From assembly GCF_014905175.1 (NCBI RefSeq), contig NC_057792.1:14824963-14888962 (forward strand): a stretch of DNA of 64,000 nucleotides, given 5' to 3'. This document shows, piece after piece, positions 1 through 11,815 of the stretch. This DNA comes from Aphidius gifuensis (taxonomy: Eukaryota; Arthropoda; Insecta; Hymenoptera; Braconidae). Made by a program: the position numbers and the translations under genes. Under the pieces are notes generated by a model that saw nothing but the letters and a program-made list of their open reading frames with translations, had not been told where the DNA came from and ran no database searches. Every line of letters starts with the position of its first letter. Position 1 is the stretch's first letter.

Positions 1-1072
1 ATTTTGATGATGGTAAATTAGATTGATAGCCCAGTCTTTCATTGACATTATTAATAGTATTTATAAATTCTTTGCTGTTTATAAATTTTTTATATTCAGT
101 AAAATATATGGGATCTGTTTCAATAGCTTCGTTCCATCGAGGACAATAACTATATGGCTATAAAAAATAAAAATATAAATACATAAATATTTTATGAATT
201 TATTTAGTCATTTTAATTATTAAAAATGATCAATGACCTTGAGTAGAGTGTCTTCTCCTGTTGGCACAACTGTTTCAACATCAAATTTATTTTCAAATAA
301 GCCCTCTATAAAAGCATCCATACTATCAATTGTTCGTGAACGATTAGTGCTTCTAAACTAGAAAAATAATAAATTTAAATATTAAAAAAAATAATAATTT
401 TTTTAAATGACAATTATCTTATTTTCAAAATACTTTACTATGTAATTTTTTGATGTATGATTCATTGATTTAAAAATTTGAGGAAATTTTAATTTTAATC
501 GTTTGGCTAATAATTTATTGTCCTCTCGACCTTGTTCAACAAGTTGGGAGTCCATATCAGCAGTAATATTTAATGTCCATTTTTTTAAATTTTCCAATTG
601 TTTTTTACACAATTTTCCAGCTAATTATTCAATACAAATTAAAATAAAAATTATATTATCAAACAAACATATTTTTATTAATTTTATTAAATTATTTTTA
701 CCATTTTTTATCTCGTGATTATAGATTATCTGATCTTTGATAAGTGGTATATTTTTAAGTTTCCTAATTTCATGTTGTGTTGGATAACGGGTTCCGTGTC
801 GAGCTAACATCCATATCTGAAGTGGCTGACAATCTAAATAAAAATTTATATTAGTATTTTTAATTATATATTTTTTAATTTATATTTATTTTTAATTTAT
901 TTATTTTTGTTTTACTTGGAATAGATTGTATTTCCTCGTCATCACCGCGAACATAATTATAAGCTGTTTTTGTTGCCATGTAGTTATATAAATCATCATC
1001 GTCAGTTGAACAAAAATCTGATGGTTGAGCAACTACATAACTCACTAATAATAACAATAGAACTGAATGCAT
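1..1072 (-). CDS. MINPP1: Multiple inositol polyphosphate phosphatase (MINPP1-like), 5' part
   Basis: Histidine acid phosphatase family. Exons on the minus strand read 916-1072, 702-833, 439-620, 238-357 and <1-157, and their phases join without a stop. The first exon gives a signal peptide (hydrophobic MHSVLLLLLVSYVVAQ), so the enzyme should enter the secretory pathway. The second exon carries the diagnostic catalytic motif RHGTRYP; the fourth reads FRSTNRSRTIDSM, matching the family's conserved FRST segment. The family removes phosphates from inositol hexa- and pentakisphosphate in the ER lumen or outside the cell. The gene runs off the left edge, so the C-terminal His-Ala-Glu motif and any ER-retention signal cannot be judged. 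The RHG motif and exon phasing make the family call secure; assignment to MINPP rather than another acid phosphatase is likely. Confidence 0.85.
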
Positions 1073-2075
1073 GATGATTGAAAAAAAATAAAATAATAAC
1101 TTAATTTGTGTTTTTTTTTATGATGTATTGTTCGTGATAAAAAAATACTAGCTTTATTTTACACTTGAAACTTTATCAGTTTATTTTATTTAGTCAATTT
1201 AAACTATTTATATATTTTTCCTGTTGAGTAACATACCAACGTGTTGGCTGGTGTGATAATACTGATCAATGGCTGCTTTCCGTAAATCGAAATGCTTGAG
1301 TTTTTGGACATAAGAGAAGGAAATATATTTCTAAAAGTCATTGGATTATGTATCACGTGTTCAACACATGTAGCATTGACAATGAATTAGAAATTTAGGG
1401 GGAATAAAGGAGATTAAAAAAATTATAGTTTGACTATTATAGTATAGTATAGATAAAATAATAATGAATATTTTTTTTTTATTTTATTTTATATTTTATA
1501 TTCATTTTTATATTTGTAAATTTATTGTTTTTCCTACAATGATGTCGTTTACCTATATGAGTTGTGACAATTATTCTATTCTGCCTGTTATTATTTTAAC
1601 AACCTTAATTATTTTAACATTCTATTTATTCAAGCTTAGTTTGTTTGGATAAATTGCTGCAGGTTGCGCAAGTATTTCTCCACCATTTTTCTAGCCATGG
1701 GTCATTTTCCTAAAAAGGTGGAGAATGGCGGAGAAAAGTCGGAGAAATATTTCCACCAGGGATATCATTGTTAAATATTTATTTTAGTATTTTTTAAGTT
1801 ATTTGTTTTTATAAATTATTCTGAAATGATCAATAAATATCATTCTAAAAATTGAATAAATAAATTTTATTTTGCTTTGGAAATTAAATAAATACTTTTT
1901 TTATAAATTTATATATTATTTTTCTTATGTACCTCTTTGAATAAATGGCAGTTATTAAATTTAAAATACAATTTAAGAAATTATTAATTAAAAAGTTAAG
2001 CTGAAGACATATTTTATCAGGTTGTTTTATGTAGGTTTTATTTTCAAACTGTTGTTAGTAGTAGAAATATTCTAT

Positions 2076-2127
2076 AAAAATAATAAATATTTTCATAAAT
2101 TCGTTCATGAAAATATTTATTATTTTT
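2076..2127. repeat. Perfect 21-bp hairpin
   Basis: Arms 2076-2096 and 2107-2127 are exact reverse complements (centred on aatattttcat / atgaaaatatt) with a 10-base loop. It is very AT-rich, so it could be a MITE relic or chance; no gene context explains it. Confidence 0.5.
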
Positions 2128-2264
2128 AAAGTAATATACAAAGCAAAATAAAACTTAGTTTTTCGCAATAATTAAAATAAAGTTTTTATTGCAATTATTT
2201 CAACGTTCTATTTATTCAAGGCTAGTTTGTGTGTGTTTTCTTTTTTTTTTTATTTGAATTTAAT

Positions 2265-2890
2265 AAGCTGGTTGAATTAAAAGCACATAAAAATAAAATT
2301 TAAAAAAAATGAAATACATATGTCAAAATTAAACTATTCTAAAGATAAAAAAAAATGTATTTTTTAGTTTTCTATAAATTAAAAGAAAATAATTATATTT
2401 GAATTTATGCCAAATAAAAATCTATTATTATTTTTATTTAATTTTTTATGAAAAAAATTTTTTTTTTAATTTTTAAATTCATCATCGAAACAAGCAAATA
2501 TTTAATTTAAATTTTAAAAATTTTCTCAATAGTTTATTGAAGAACAAAAATATTTTAAATTGATTCAATCTCATGATCATGTTGAATTGGCAATATCATT
2601 TGTAAATCTGTTATCAAATAATCGTCATCAAAAAATGGCTTCATAATATTAACAAGATCAAATTTATCGAAAAAAAATTCGATATATCAATTTAATAAGC
2701 TGGTTGAATGGAGTGTACATAAAAATAAAATGAATATGCCAAATTTAAACTATTCTAAAGATAAAAAAAAAATGTATTTTTCAATTTTCTATAAAGAAAA
2801 TAATGTCTTATATTCGAATTTATTTCAAATGAATGTTCATTTATTATTTTTATTTAATTTTTCAATAAAAAAGATTTTTTTTAATTTTAA
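2265..2890. repeat. Direct repeat, two copies of about 200 bp
   Basis: Copies at about 2265-2470 and 2694-2890 share the opening aataagctggttgaat and the internal run actattctaaagataaa, then a similar T-rich tail. They have diverged by small indels. There is no coding potential; probably an old local duplication or two relics of one element. Confidence 0.55.
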
Positions 2891-2963
2891 TATTTATCAT
2901 GTAATCAAACAAATATTTGAACTGTTAAATTATTGTTTAGAAATTTAAAACTTAAGATTTTCT

Positions 2964-4080
2964 CCAGATTAGCTTTTTCACATATTACGAATAATTAACC
3001 AAAAGAAGTAACATCAAAACAAAAATTCTTAATTTTTGTATACAAAAATGACTCATTTTTTCTCTTTTTAATAAATATTTGTAAGTTACAAACTATCGTA
3101 AGATATAACCGCCTCATTTTTTTTATTCATATTTTTTATTTCACATATTTTGTTTTGTACTAAAAAGAGAAAAAATAGGTCACTTTTAAAAATTAAAAAT
3201 TTTTGTTTTGATATTATGAATTTATACAGAAGTTATTGGAATTAGAAATTTGAATCAAAACTCTGTGAGCTGTAAGTAAGAGTAAAGCTGTAAGTTTTTT
3301 AAAAATTCTAACAATTGTTTAAACATTTAAACATTTTTAAAAATTCCACCAAGATACTCAATTTACCGACAAAGAGATTGATTTAATAATATTTACATGA
3401 AGCTTTAGGATTTAATTGTTTTGTGAGTGCAATTATAAGTGTAAATATTGTGTGTAGACTAAAATTTAATTTGAATAAAAAACAATTTTGATTATTATCA
3501 TCAATTCTAAACGAAATCGTTTTTAGCACCGATACGGGGAAATACGAGGACATTTACGAGTTTCACGAACAATGCAATGCACCGTAAATTTTTCCGTAAC
3601 CTGTATAAAAGTCCCCATAAAGTTTTCCCGTGCACGGTGCCAATAGCGTTACCGGACAATAATATCGAAGAAAATGAAGCTGAATCTTAAAAAAATTCTG
3701 CCAATAAAGAAAATTTAATTTTATATTCTTCAACAATTTATTAATAATTTATTTTGTCAACTAGTTTTAAATACTACATAATTCATAATTAATTATTTAT
3801 TTTTAAATTTTTATATAGAAAAAAATTGATATTCATTTTTTTTTTTTTTAATTTCAAACAATTTTTAAATATCAAAAAAAAAAAAATTAATTCCGGAAAA
3901 TCCAATGGCAGACAAATATTTCAAATGTAAATATTCCTGATAAAAAAAGCTTCGACCTCAATGATAAATACCTTGCTGAAATATTTACATAATTCAAAAA
4001 AATCTCAGTTTAAAACCTGGTAATATATAAATTCTAATTTACAAAAATCATTTGTAAATAAATATTTAAATGTCGAACAC
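2964..4080 (+). repeat. Dispersed repeat, copy A (inverted copy at 25275-26446)
   Basis: About 1.1 kb matching the reverse complement of 25275-26446 nearly end to end, from ccagattagc at the left to tgtcgaacac at the right. Inside are a nested inverted repeat (about 3000-3095 against 3140-3225, with near-complementary arms) and a GC-richer core (about 3525-3655: gtgcacggtgccaatag and similar). No open frame of note. It behaves like a non-autonomous DNA transposon or foldback element; neither target-site duplications nor simple terminal inverted repeats could be fixed by eye. Confidence 0.75.
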
Positions 4081-4458
4081 ACTGGCTATTAAATTTACAA
4101 ATATAAAAATGAATTTAATAGATTAAATAAAACAAAAAAAAAATTATTTATTATTATTTAATTTATATTATGTAAAATAGTCTGATTTGTTTTCAAATCT
4201 TTGAATATAATTAATTAATTTAAGTTTTTAATAACAACTCCAAGGAACAAATTAAACTCAGTCACACTAAAGCTTTTATTTGTTTGATCAATTGATTTTA
4301 TTTTATTAATAATAATTTTTTTGTTTTTCAATTATTAGGTATATCAAAAAAATCATCAATTATTTTTAATGATTTTTAATTATTAATTAATATTTTTTTA
4401 ACTCATTTATTTATTATGGCTTAAAAACACTTTTGCTCGTTGCACTAATAAAAATAAA
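4081..4458. other. 3' flank of orphan gene copy 1
   Basis: AT-rich sequence between the dispersed repeat and the stop of orphan copy 1. Most of it is duplicated at about 7859-8251, so it belongs to the tandem duplication and probably holds the 3' UTR. No other signal seen. Confidence 0.5.
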
Positions 4459-7033
4459 TTAATGAAAAGATGCAAACGCTGCTAAGTGCGGCCGCAAATT
4501 AACATATGTTTTTTCACCATCCTCGGAAATTTTGACTTGAAGCATCTGTCGCGCAGCACTGTAAAATAAAAATAATATTATTAATAATGTATATTTTGAA
4601 TTAACAATTTTATTGGAGATATAAATTAGTACTTCCAAATAAAAATAGATAAGTATATTGACTCAATAAAAAATAATAATAAAAATTCGTTTAATAATAA
4701 TATTGATTGATATTCAACTTACTATTTTTTACCATCTTGTGTTTGGAATACTACTGTACCACTATCAAGTATTACTTCTTCAGGAATAATTTTATTTTTT
4801 GGATTTTCTTTTCCAGCAACAATTTTGTTGTCTAAATTGCCATCCAATTTTTTGTCACATTCAATATTTACACTATGTGTGAAATAATAACTGTAAATAA
4901 TTAAAACGGATAATAAGTAAACTTGATAATCAAAAAAATAGTTAAAAATTATTTTTTAATATTCAACTTACACTTCATCACTTTTGTCTGCTTGTATTTT
5001 AATTGTAGCATCAGATAAGACACTAAAATTGCCAATCATTGGAGTAGAGTCGCTATCTAATAGTACTTTCATACCAACGTTATCATCAGGTTTCAATTGA
5101 TAATCAACCTTAATTGCTGTCGATCTGTAGAATAAAATAATATTATTAATAATGTATATTTTTTTTTAATGTATGTAAATAATCAATAATCAATATACTA
5201 ATTATTAATAAATAAATAGAATAAATAATTATAATAATAAAAGAAAGAAATTTTAAAATTATTAATTAATAATCAACTTACTTTTTTTTACTCGTTGGTG
5301 TTTTCAATATTGTTTTACTACCTGAATAAATATAATTAAATTTACCATCTTTTTTTAGTGTTATTCCAGGTTGTTTTTTTTTTTTAACTTCCTTTTGTAA
5401 AGTTGTAGACGTTTTTTCGACTTCAAGGCTCAATGTGTGATGGAAAGTAAATCTGTAAATTTTTTATTAAAAAGTCATTAAAAAAATTGAATAAATTATT
5501 TTTCAAGAAATTATTTACTAACATTTAACTTACGTTGTATTACCATCTTCTGTTGTCAATGTTAATTTACCATTATCAAGTAATCCACTAAGTTTACCAA
5601 TTTTTATTGGCATTGGTTTTTCTTTTGGAAATGGTTCTCGTATGTTTGTAGCCAGTTCTTTGCCAATTACTAAATTACGTGTGTTTTCGTTCTTAAGACT
5701 GTAATATAATAATAAATAATGATTTATACATGATGTATAAATAAATGATCAACTTTACTAAATTATTAATTAAATACTTTTAATAATCTAAAAAATTGTT
5801 CAATAAATTGACGATGAATATTCAACTTACGTTAAACTATTGTCTCGTGTTTTCATTTTTATTAGACCATCACTCATTAATACACTAGATGTGATCTTTG
5901 ATGGAAGTATAGAATACTTTTGGTGAGATTTCCCAACCGCTGCAACTATCACTTTGAAATATGCCGCTGATTGAAAATCCTTTTTAAGTTCATAAGCTAC
6001 CCAAGCAGCAGCAACAATTGTTAATGGAATGAAAGAATACTTTAAAGTTTTTGTTGTAACATCCATCATTCCCCATCCAGCCAATTTTATTGGAGCTATA
6101 TATATAAAAATAATAAATAATAAAATAAATTAATTCAATAAATATATCGTCGCATTAAAGGATGAAGGGCGTAAGTGCCATTTTAAAAAAATTTTTTTTT
6201 TATTAAAGGAAAAAGGGCGTAAATACAAATTTATTTATTTTTGGGTTTTTCATGTAATTTCAAAGCTTGAAAAAAAAAAAAGGAAAAAGGGCGTAACAAC
6301 CTTTGATAAAGGATAAAGGGCGTATGTCCAGGGACTTACGCCTTTTTTCCGTTATCAAAATAATTTTTGATAAAAGATGAAGGGCGTAAATCCTTGGACA
6401 TACGCCCTTCATCTTCTATCAAAAATGATTTTGATAATGGAAAAAAGGCGTAAGTCCCTGGACATACGCCTTTCATCCTTTATAAAAGGTTGTTCTTGTC
6501 TTAAAATTAGATGAAAAACCCAAAAATTAATAAATTTGCACTTACGCCCTTCTTCCTTTAAAATTGACGTTTTTGGCACTTACGCCCTTTATCCTTTAAT
6601 GCGACGATATTGTTAAATATAAAGTATATAATACTTGATTAATTTTAATCATTTAAAATTAAATAGTATCAGAAATAACCAATTTTAATAAAAATAAAAT
6701 TTTGTCAATATATAGTAAAAGTTAAAAAGTCAATCGAAATATGTACACGTGGTATATGTCTTAACCTATTTCATCATGATCAATTTAAAACTGCACAATT
6801 TTAGTTTAAAACTTTTGTCTATACTTTTAAAATTATATGTATATGTTATAAATATATTCAAATTTTGGTCTATAATTACAAGAATAACATGACTTACCTG
6901 GTCTAATTAAATGTTCGCTATGAAAACTATTTCTTACGTGGCACATAGATCGTACATATTTCGTTGTTTTATTATTTGGAATATGTTTTGTTGTCCGAAC
7001 AAAACGTAATCCAATTTTTACCAATCCACTCAT
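4459..7033 (-). CDS. Orphan modular-exon protein, copy 1 (385 aa)
   Basis: I do not recognise this protein. Seven exons on the minus strand: 6898-7033, 5831-6095, 5534-5698, 5282-5452, 4972-5124, 4723-4890, 4459-4558; all GT-AG and all in frame. The N-terminus (MSGLVKIGLRFVRTTK) is basic and amphipathic-looking, like a mitochondrial presequence. A hydrophobic stretch near residues 62-80 (YSFIPLTIVAAAWVAY) looks like one membrane span. The rest is a chain of modules of about 51-57 residues, one per exon, each ending in a pattern such as LLDNGKLTLTTEDG or VILDSGTVVFQTQDG. Introns 2 to 6 all fall after the second codon base, so exons 3-6 are symmetric. An intact paralogue lies at 8252-10392. Codons show selection (frame kept in two diverged copies), which supports a real gene; function unknown. 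Confidence 0.75.
6145..6609. mobile_element. Foldback MITE (461 bp) with TA target-site duplication
   Basis: Element 6147-6607 lies in intron 1 of orphan copy 1. Its ends are inverted repeats of over 30 bp (left tcgtcgcattaaaggatgaa, right its near-exact complement). TA flanks both sides (6145-6146 and 6608-6609). The paralogous intron at 9964-9980 has the same flanks with a single TA and no element, so the insertion boundary is exact. Inside, a motif like aaggataaagggcgta occurs about six times forward and five times inverted, making nested hairpins. There is no coding capacity. The TA duplication suggests mobilisation by a Tc1/mariner-superfamily transposase; the family is inferred only from that. 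Confidence 0.9.
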
Positions 7034-7700
7034 TGTTTTTATTTATTTTTCTTTTTCAAACAATTTTATAATATTAATTGGGTTGTTAATGATATGTAAA
7101 GTTGATCTGATTTAACCACTGTGAATCAATCAATTATAAACAGCTAGACCACGTGGGAGTAAAATTGTCACATGGCCCACATGGCAAATCAAGAATGAGT
7201 AGAAAGGTCCTGACTCCTGAGCTTGTGGTGGCAAATATGAAAAGTTACAGATACAAATTGCAGAGCACCAAGTGGTATTGAGGAGAATCATTTTTTTTTA
7301 TATTCATTATTCCACCAAGGTCAATAAAATTTCAAATAAATTTATTTTTTACTACAAAAAAGTAACATGTTTTGTTCAATGTTCATTTATTTTTTTCTTT
7401 TTAACTTTTTGATTTTTAATTTACGCAAAAATAATAATAATATTACGGAAAATCTCTGTTTTCTTCTCTGTGTTTTAATTTATTAAAATAAAAAAATTAT
7501 AATAATATAAAAACTACATTGACGAATTTATTAATATCTCTAAAAATTTCGATCCAGGGTCAGATTCCAAGGCCCCAACTTCGATAGATAATTAAAAATG
7601 ATATGAAATTTATAATATAGCTCTCAACCCCATCATAGAAAAAAAAATTAAAAACCAGTAGTGTCGTAATATTGGGTAAATACTTTTTTATAAATAAATA
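7034..7700. promoter_or_regulatory. Upstream region of orphan copy 1
   Basis: The 5' flank of copy 1 is closely matched at 10393-10990 upstream of copy 2, including agctagaccacgtgggagta and cacatggcccacatggc. This short GC-richer block (about 7140-7190 and 10500-10550) contains a palindromic CACGTG-type E-box and is the best candidate promoter or enhancer. Transcription starts cannot be placed by eye. Confidence 0.45.
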
Positions 7701-7858
7701 AAAATATTTCAAATGTAAATATTCTTGATAAAAAAAGCTTCGACCCCAATGATAAATACCTTGTTGAAAGAATATCTCAGTTCAAAAACCTGGTAATTTA
7801 TAAATTCTAATTGACACAAATCATTTTTAAATAAATATTTAAATGTCTAACACACTGT

Positions 7859-8251
7859 CTATTAAATTTACAAATATAAAAATGAATTGAATAGATTAAA
7901 TAGAATTAAAAAAAATTATTTATTATTATTTAATTTATATTATATAGAATAGTCAAACTTTTATTTTTTTATTGCCCCTAAAGTACATCATATTTATCCT
8001 AATATTCTGATTTGTTTTCACATCTTTGGATATAAATAATTAATTCAACTCAGTCACATTAAAATTTTTATTTGCTTGATCAATTGATTTTATTTTATCA
8101 ATTTTTATTTTTTCGTTTTTCAATTATTAGGTATATCGAAAAAATCATCAATTATTTTTAATGATTTTTAATTATTAATTAATGTTTTTTTAACTTATTT
8201 ATTTATTATGGCTTAAAAACACTTTTTGCTCGTTGCATTAACAAAAATAAA
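7859..8251. other. 3' flank of orphan copy 2
   Basis: Duplicate of the flank at 4081-4458, with about 45 extra bases near 7968-8010. Probably 3' UTR plus spacer; no gene seen. Confidence 0.45.
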
Positions 8252-10392
8252 TTAATGATGAGATGCAATCGCTGCTAAGTGCGGCCGCAAATTAACATAT
8301 GTTTTTTCACCATCCTCGGAAATTTTGACTTGAAGCATCTGTCGCGCAGCACTGTAAAATAAAAATAATAATATCAATAATGTATATTTTGAATTAACAA
8401 TTTTATTGGAAATATAAATTAATACTTCCAAACAAATAAGTATTTTTGACTTAATAAAAAATAATAATAAAAATTCGTTTAATAATAATATTGATTGATA
8501 TTCAACTTACAATCTTTTACCATCTTGTGTTTGGAATACTACTGTACCACTATCAAGTATTACTTCTTCAGGAATAATTTTATTTTTTGGATTTTCTTTT
8601 CCAGCAACAATTTTATTGTCTAAATTTCCGTCCAATTTTTTGTCACATTCAATATTTACACTATGTTTGAAATAATAACTGTAAATTATAAATAACATTA
8701 TTAGTATATTTATTATCAAAAATGTATTAAAAATATAAAATAAATAATTAAAACTGATAATAAGTAAACTTGATAATCAAAAAAATTGTTAAAAATTATT
8801 CAACTTACACTTCATCACTTTTGTTTGCTTGTATTTTAATTGTAGCATCAGATAAGACACTAAAATTGCCAATTAATGGAGTAGAGTCCTTATCTAATAG
8901 TGTTTTCAAACCAACGTTATCATCAGGTTTCAATTGATAATCAACTTTAATTGCTGTCGATCTGTAGAATAAAAATAATATTGTTAAAAATTTATTTTTT
9001 TTAAAAAAAAGTATGTCAATCAATATACTAATTATTAATAAATAAATCAAAGGAATAATTCTAATAATAAAAGAAAAAACTTTTAAAATTATTGATTAAT
9101 AATCAACTTACTCTTTTTCACTCGTTGGTGTTTTCAATGTTGTTTTACTCCCTGAATAAATATAATTAAATCTACCATTTTTTTTTAGTGTTATTCCAGG
9201 TTGTTGTTTTTCTTTAACTTCGTTTTGTAAAGTTGTAGACGTTTTTTCGACTTCAAGGCTCAATGTGTGATGGAAAGTAAATCTGTAAATTTTTTATTAA
9301 AAAGTCATTAAAAAAATTGAATAAATTATTTTTCAAGAAATTATTTACTAACATTTAACTTACGTTGTATCACCATCTTCTGTTTTTAATGTTAATTTAC
9401 CATTATCAAGTAATCCATCAACTCCACCAATTTTTATTGGTACTGGTTCTCCTCTTGGAAATGGTTCTTCTAAATTTGCATCCAGCTCTTCGTTTAATAT
9501 TAAATTACGCGTGTTATCGTTTTCAAGACTGTAATATAATAATAAACAATGATGTATATAAATAAATGATCAACTTTACTAAATTATTAATTAAATACTT
9601 TTAATAATCTAAAAAATTGTTCAATAAATTGATGATGAATATTCCACTTACGTTAAGCTATCGTCTCGTGTTTTCATTTCTATTAGACCATCACTTAAAA
9701 ATACACTGGATGAAATAATTTTTGATGGAACTATAGAATACTTTTGGGATTTCCCATCAGCTGCCATTATTACTTTTATATATGCCTTTAATTGAAAATG
9801 CTTTTGAATTTTATAAACTACCCAAGCAACAAAAATTGATAATGAAATGAAAGAATACTTTAAAGTTTTTATTGCAATAGTATTTCTCTTTTTCCAATAT
9901 CCAGCCGGTTTTATTGGAGCTATATAAAAATAATAAACAATAAAATTTAAAATAAATTAATTCAATAAATATATTGTTAAATATAAAGTATATAATACTT
10001 GATTAATTTTAATCATTTAAAATTAAATAGTATCAGAAATAATCAATTTTAATAAAAATAAAATTTTGTCAATATATAATAAAAGTTAAAAAGTCAATCG
10101 AAATACACGTGGTATATGTCTTAACCTATTTCATCAGTCAAAACTGCACAATTTTAGTTTAAAACTTTTGTCTATACTTTTAAAATTATATGTATATGTT
10201 ATAAATATATTAAAATTTTTATCTATACTTACAAGAATAACGTGATTGACGTGATGCAATTACAATTACATGTTCAGTATAAAAATCATCTCCCATGTCG
10301 CACATAGATCGTACATATTTCTTTGTGTTATTATTTAGAATATATTTTGTTGTCCGAACAAGACGTAATCCAATTTTTACCAATCCACTCAT
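8252..10392 (-). CDS. Orphan modular-exon protein, copy 2 (394 aa)
   Basis: Paralogue of the gene at 4459-7033 and, like it, unrecognised. Exons on the minus strand: 10233-10392, 9652-9919, 9364-9528, 9112-9282, 8809-8961, 8511-8678, 8252-8351; all in frame. It has the same architecture: basic N-terminus, one hydrophobic segment (YSFISLSIFVAWVVY), then exon-coded modules and a conserved C-terminal exon (ARQMLQVKISEDGEK...RPHLAA). Exons 4 to 7 are very similar between copies, whereas exons 1 to 3 differ at many residues. The ancestral exon-1 donor is mutated (GTAAGT to GTCAAT), and a donor 24 bases further on (GTAAGT, next to 10232) restores the same phase, adding eight codons. Both copies being open argues against pseudogenes. 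Confidence 0.72.
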
Positions 10393-11126
10393 TGTTTTTA
10401 TTTATTTTTCTTTTTTAAATAATTTTATAATATTAATTGGGTTGTTAATGATATGTAAAGTTGATCTGATTTAACCACTGTGAATTAATCAATTATAAAC
10501 AGCTAGACCACGTGGGAGTAGAATTGTCACATGGCCCACATGGCAAATCGGCAAATCATGAAGGACCAGAAGGAGTAGAAATAGTAGAAAAGTCCTGACT
10601 CCTGAGCTTGTGGTGGCATATGTGGAAAGCTGGCCAACAGATACAAATTGCAGAGCACCAAGTGGTATTGAGGAGAGTCATTTTTTTTTATATTCATTAT
10701 TCCACCAAGGTCAATAAAAATTTATTTTAATTAATTACTACAAAATTAATTACTACAAATTAAGTAACATGTAATTACTACAAAAAAAGTAACATGTTTT
10801 GTTCAATGTTCATTAATTTTTTTTCTTTTTAACTTTTTGATTTTTCTCTGTGTTTTAATTTAATAAAATTAAAAAAAATAAATAATATAAAAACTACATT
10901 GACTAATTTATTAATATCTGTAAAAAATTTTCATCCAGGGTCGGGTTCCAAGGCCCCGACTTAAATAGATAATTAGAAATGATATGAAATTTAATAAAAT
11001 TTGTTATAAATTATTAATTATGTATTAATATAGCCCAAAAAAGTCACAGATATAAAAAAACAACCCTCTGGAATAAGTTACATCGTATTTAAAGAGAACA
11101 AATTCAGGGGTGTTGGCCCAATAATT
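10393..11126. promoter_or_regulatory. Upstream region of orphan copy 2
   Basis: Counterpart of 7034-7560, with the CACGTG-containing block at about 10505-10550 and a small local expansion (repeated aattactacaa near 10735-10785). No gene. Confidence 0.45.
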
Positions 11127-11815
11127 TTTTTAACTATGATAGAGTTGAGCTATCCACAAAATTTTTTTTTTATTGAATTGTCTATGACCTAAGCTAATTG
11201 AGAAAAAAAAATTATAATTTTTGAAATGGTCAAAAAGTGGTAGGGGGTGGATTTTAACTGTTTTTAATTTTTTTGTCTATGATAGAGTTGAGCTATCCTC
11301 GTAATTTTTTTTTTATTAAATTGTTTAGGGTGTAAGCTAGTTTAGAAAAAAAAATTATAATTTTTGAAATGGTCAAAAGGTGGTAGGGGGTAAATTTTAA
11401 CTGTTTTTAATTTTTTTGTCTATGATAGAGTTGAGCTACCTTCGTAATTTTTTTTTCATTAAATTGTCTAAGATTTAAGCTAGTTTAGGAAAAAAAATTA
11501 CGAGGGTGGCTCAACCCTATCATAGACAAAAAAATGAAAAATAGTTAAAATCCACCCCTTACTCCCTTTTGACCATTTCAAAAATTGTAATTTTATTTTC
11601 TAAACTAGCTTACATCCTAAACAATTTAATAAAAAAAAAATTACGAGGATGGCTCAACTCTATCATAGTTAAAAAAATTAAAAACAATTAAAATTTACCC
11701 CCTACCCCTCTTTGACCATTTTAAAAATTCCCATTTTTTTTCCTTACTTAGCTTAGATCCTCAACAATTTAATAAAAAAAAAATTACGAGGATAGCTCAA
11801 CCCCATCATAGACAA
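11127..11815. repeat. Palindromic array with a period of about 145 bp
   Basis: The motif ctatgatagagttgagcta occurs forward at about 11134, 11276 and 11420, then inverted (tagctcaaccctatcatag and variants) at about 11505, 11651 and 11796. Intervening sequence is also repeated, including gaaatggtcaaaa...ggtaggggg and its complement. The whole is a long imperfect inverted repeat with its dyad near 11460-11490. The outermost inverted motif also survives in unit 1 at about 7620-7660, so unit 1 lost most of the array or unit 2 expanded it. Confidence 0.85.

Larger units (their letters stand above)
1073..2963. other. Intergenic, AT-rich, with diverged short repeats
   Basis: No convincing gene. The first few hundred bases are the upstream region of the minus-strand phosphatase gene. 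Two diverged copies of a block of about 200 bp lie at about 2265-2470 and 2694-2890, and a shorter echo links about 1605-1650 with about 2197-2230. Short open frames here are AT-run artefacts. Confidence 0.6.
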
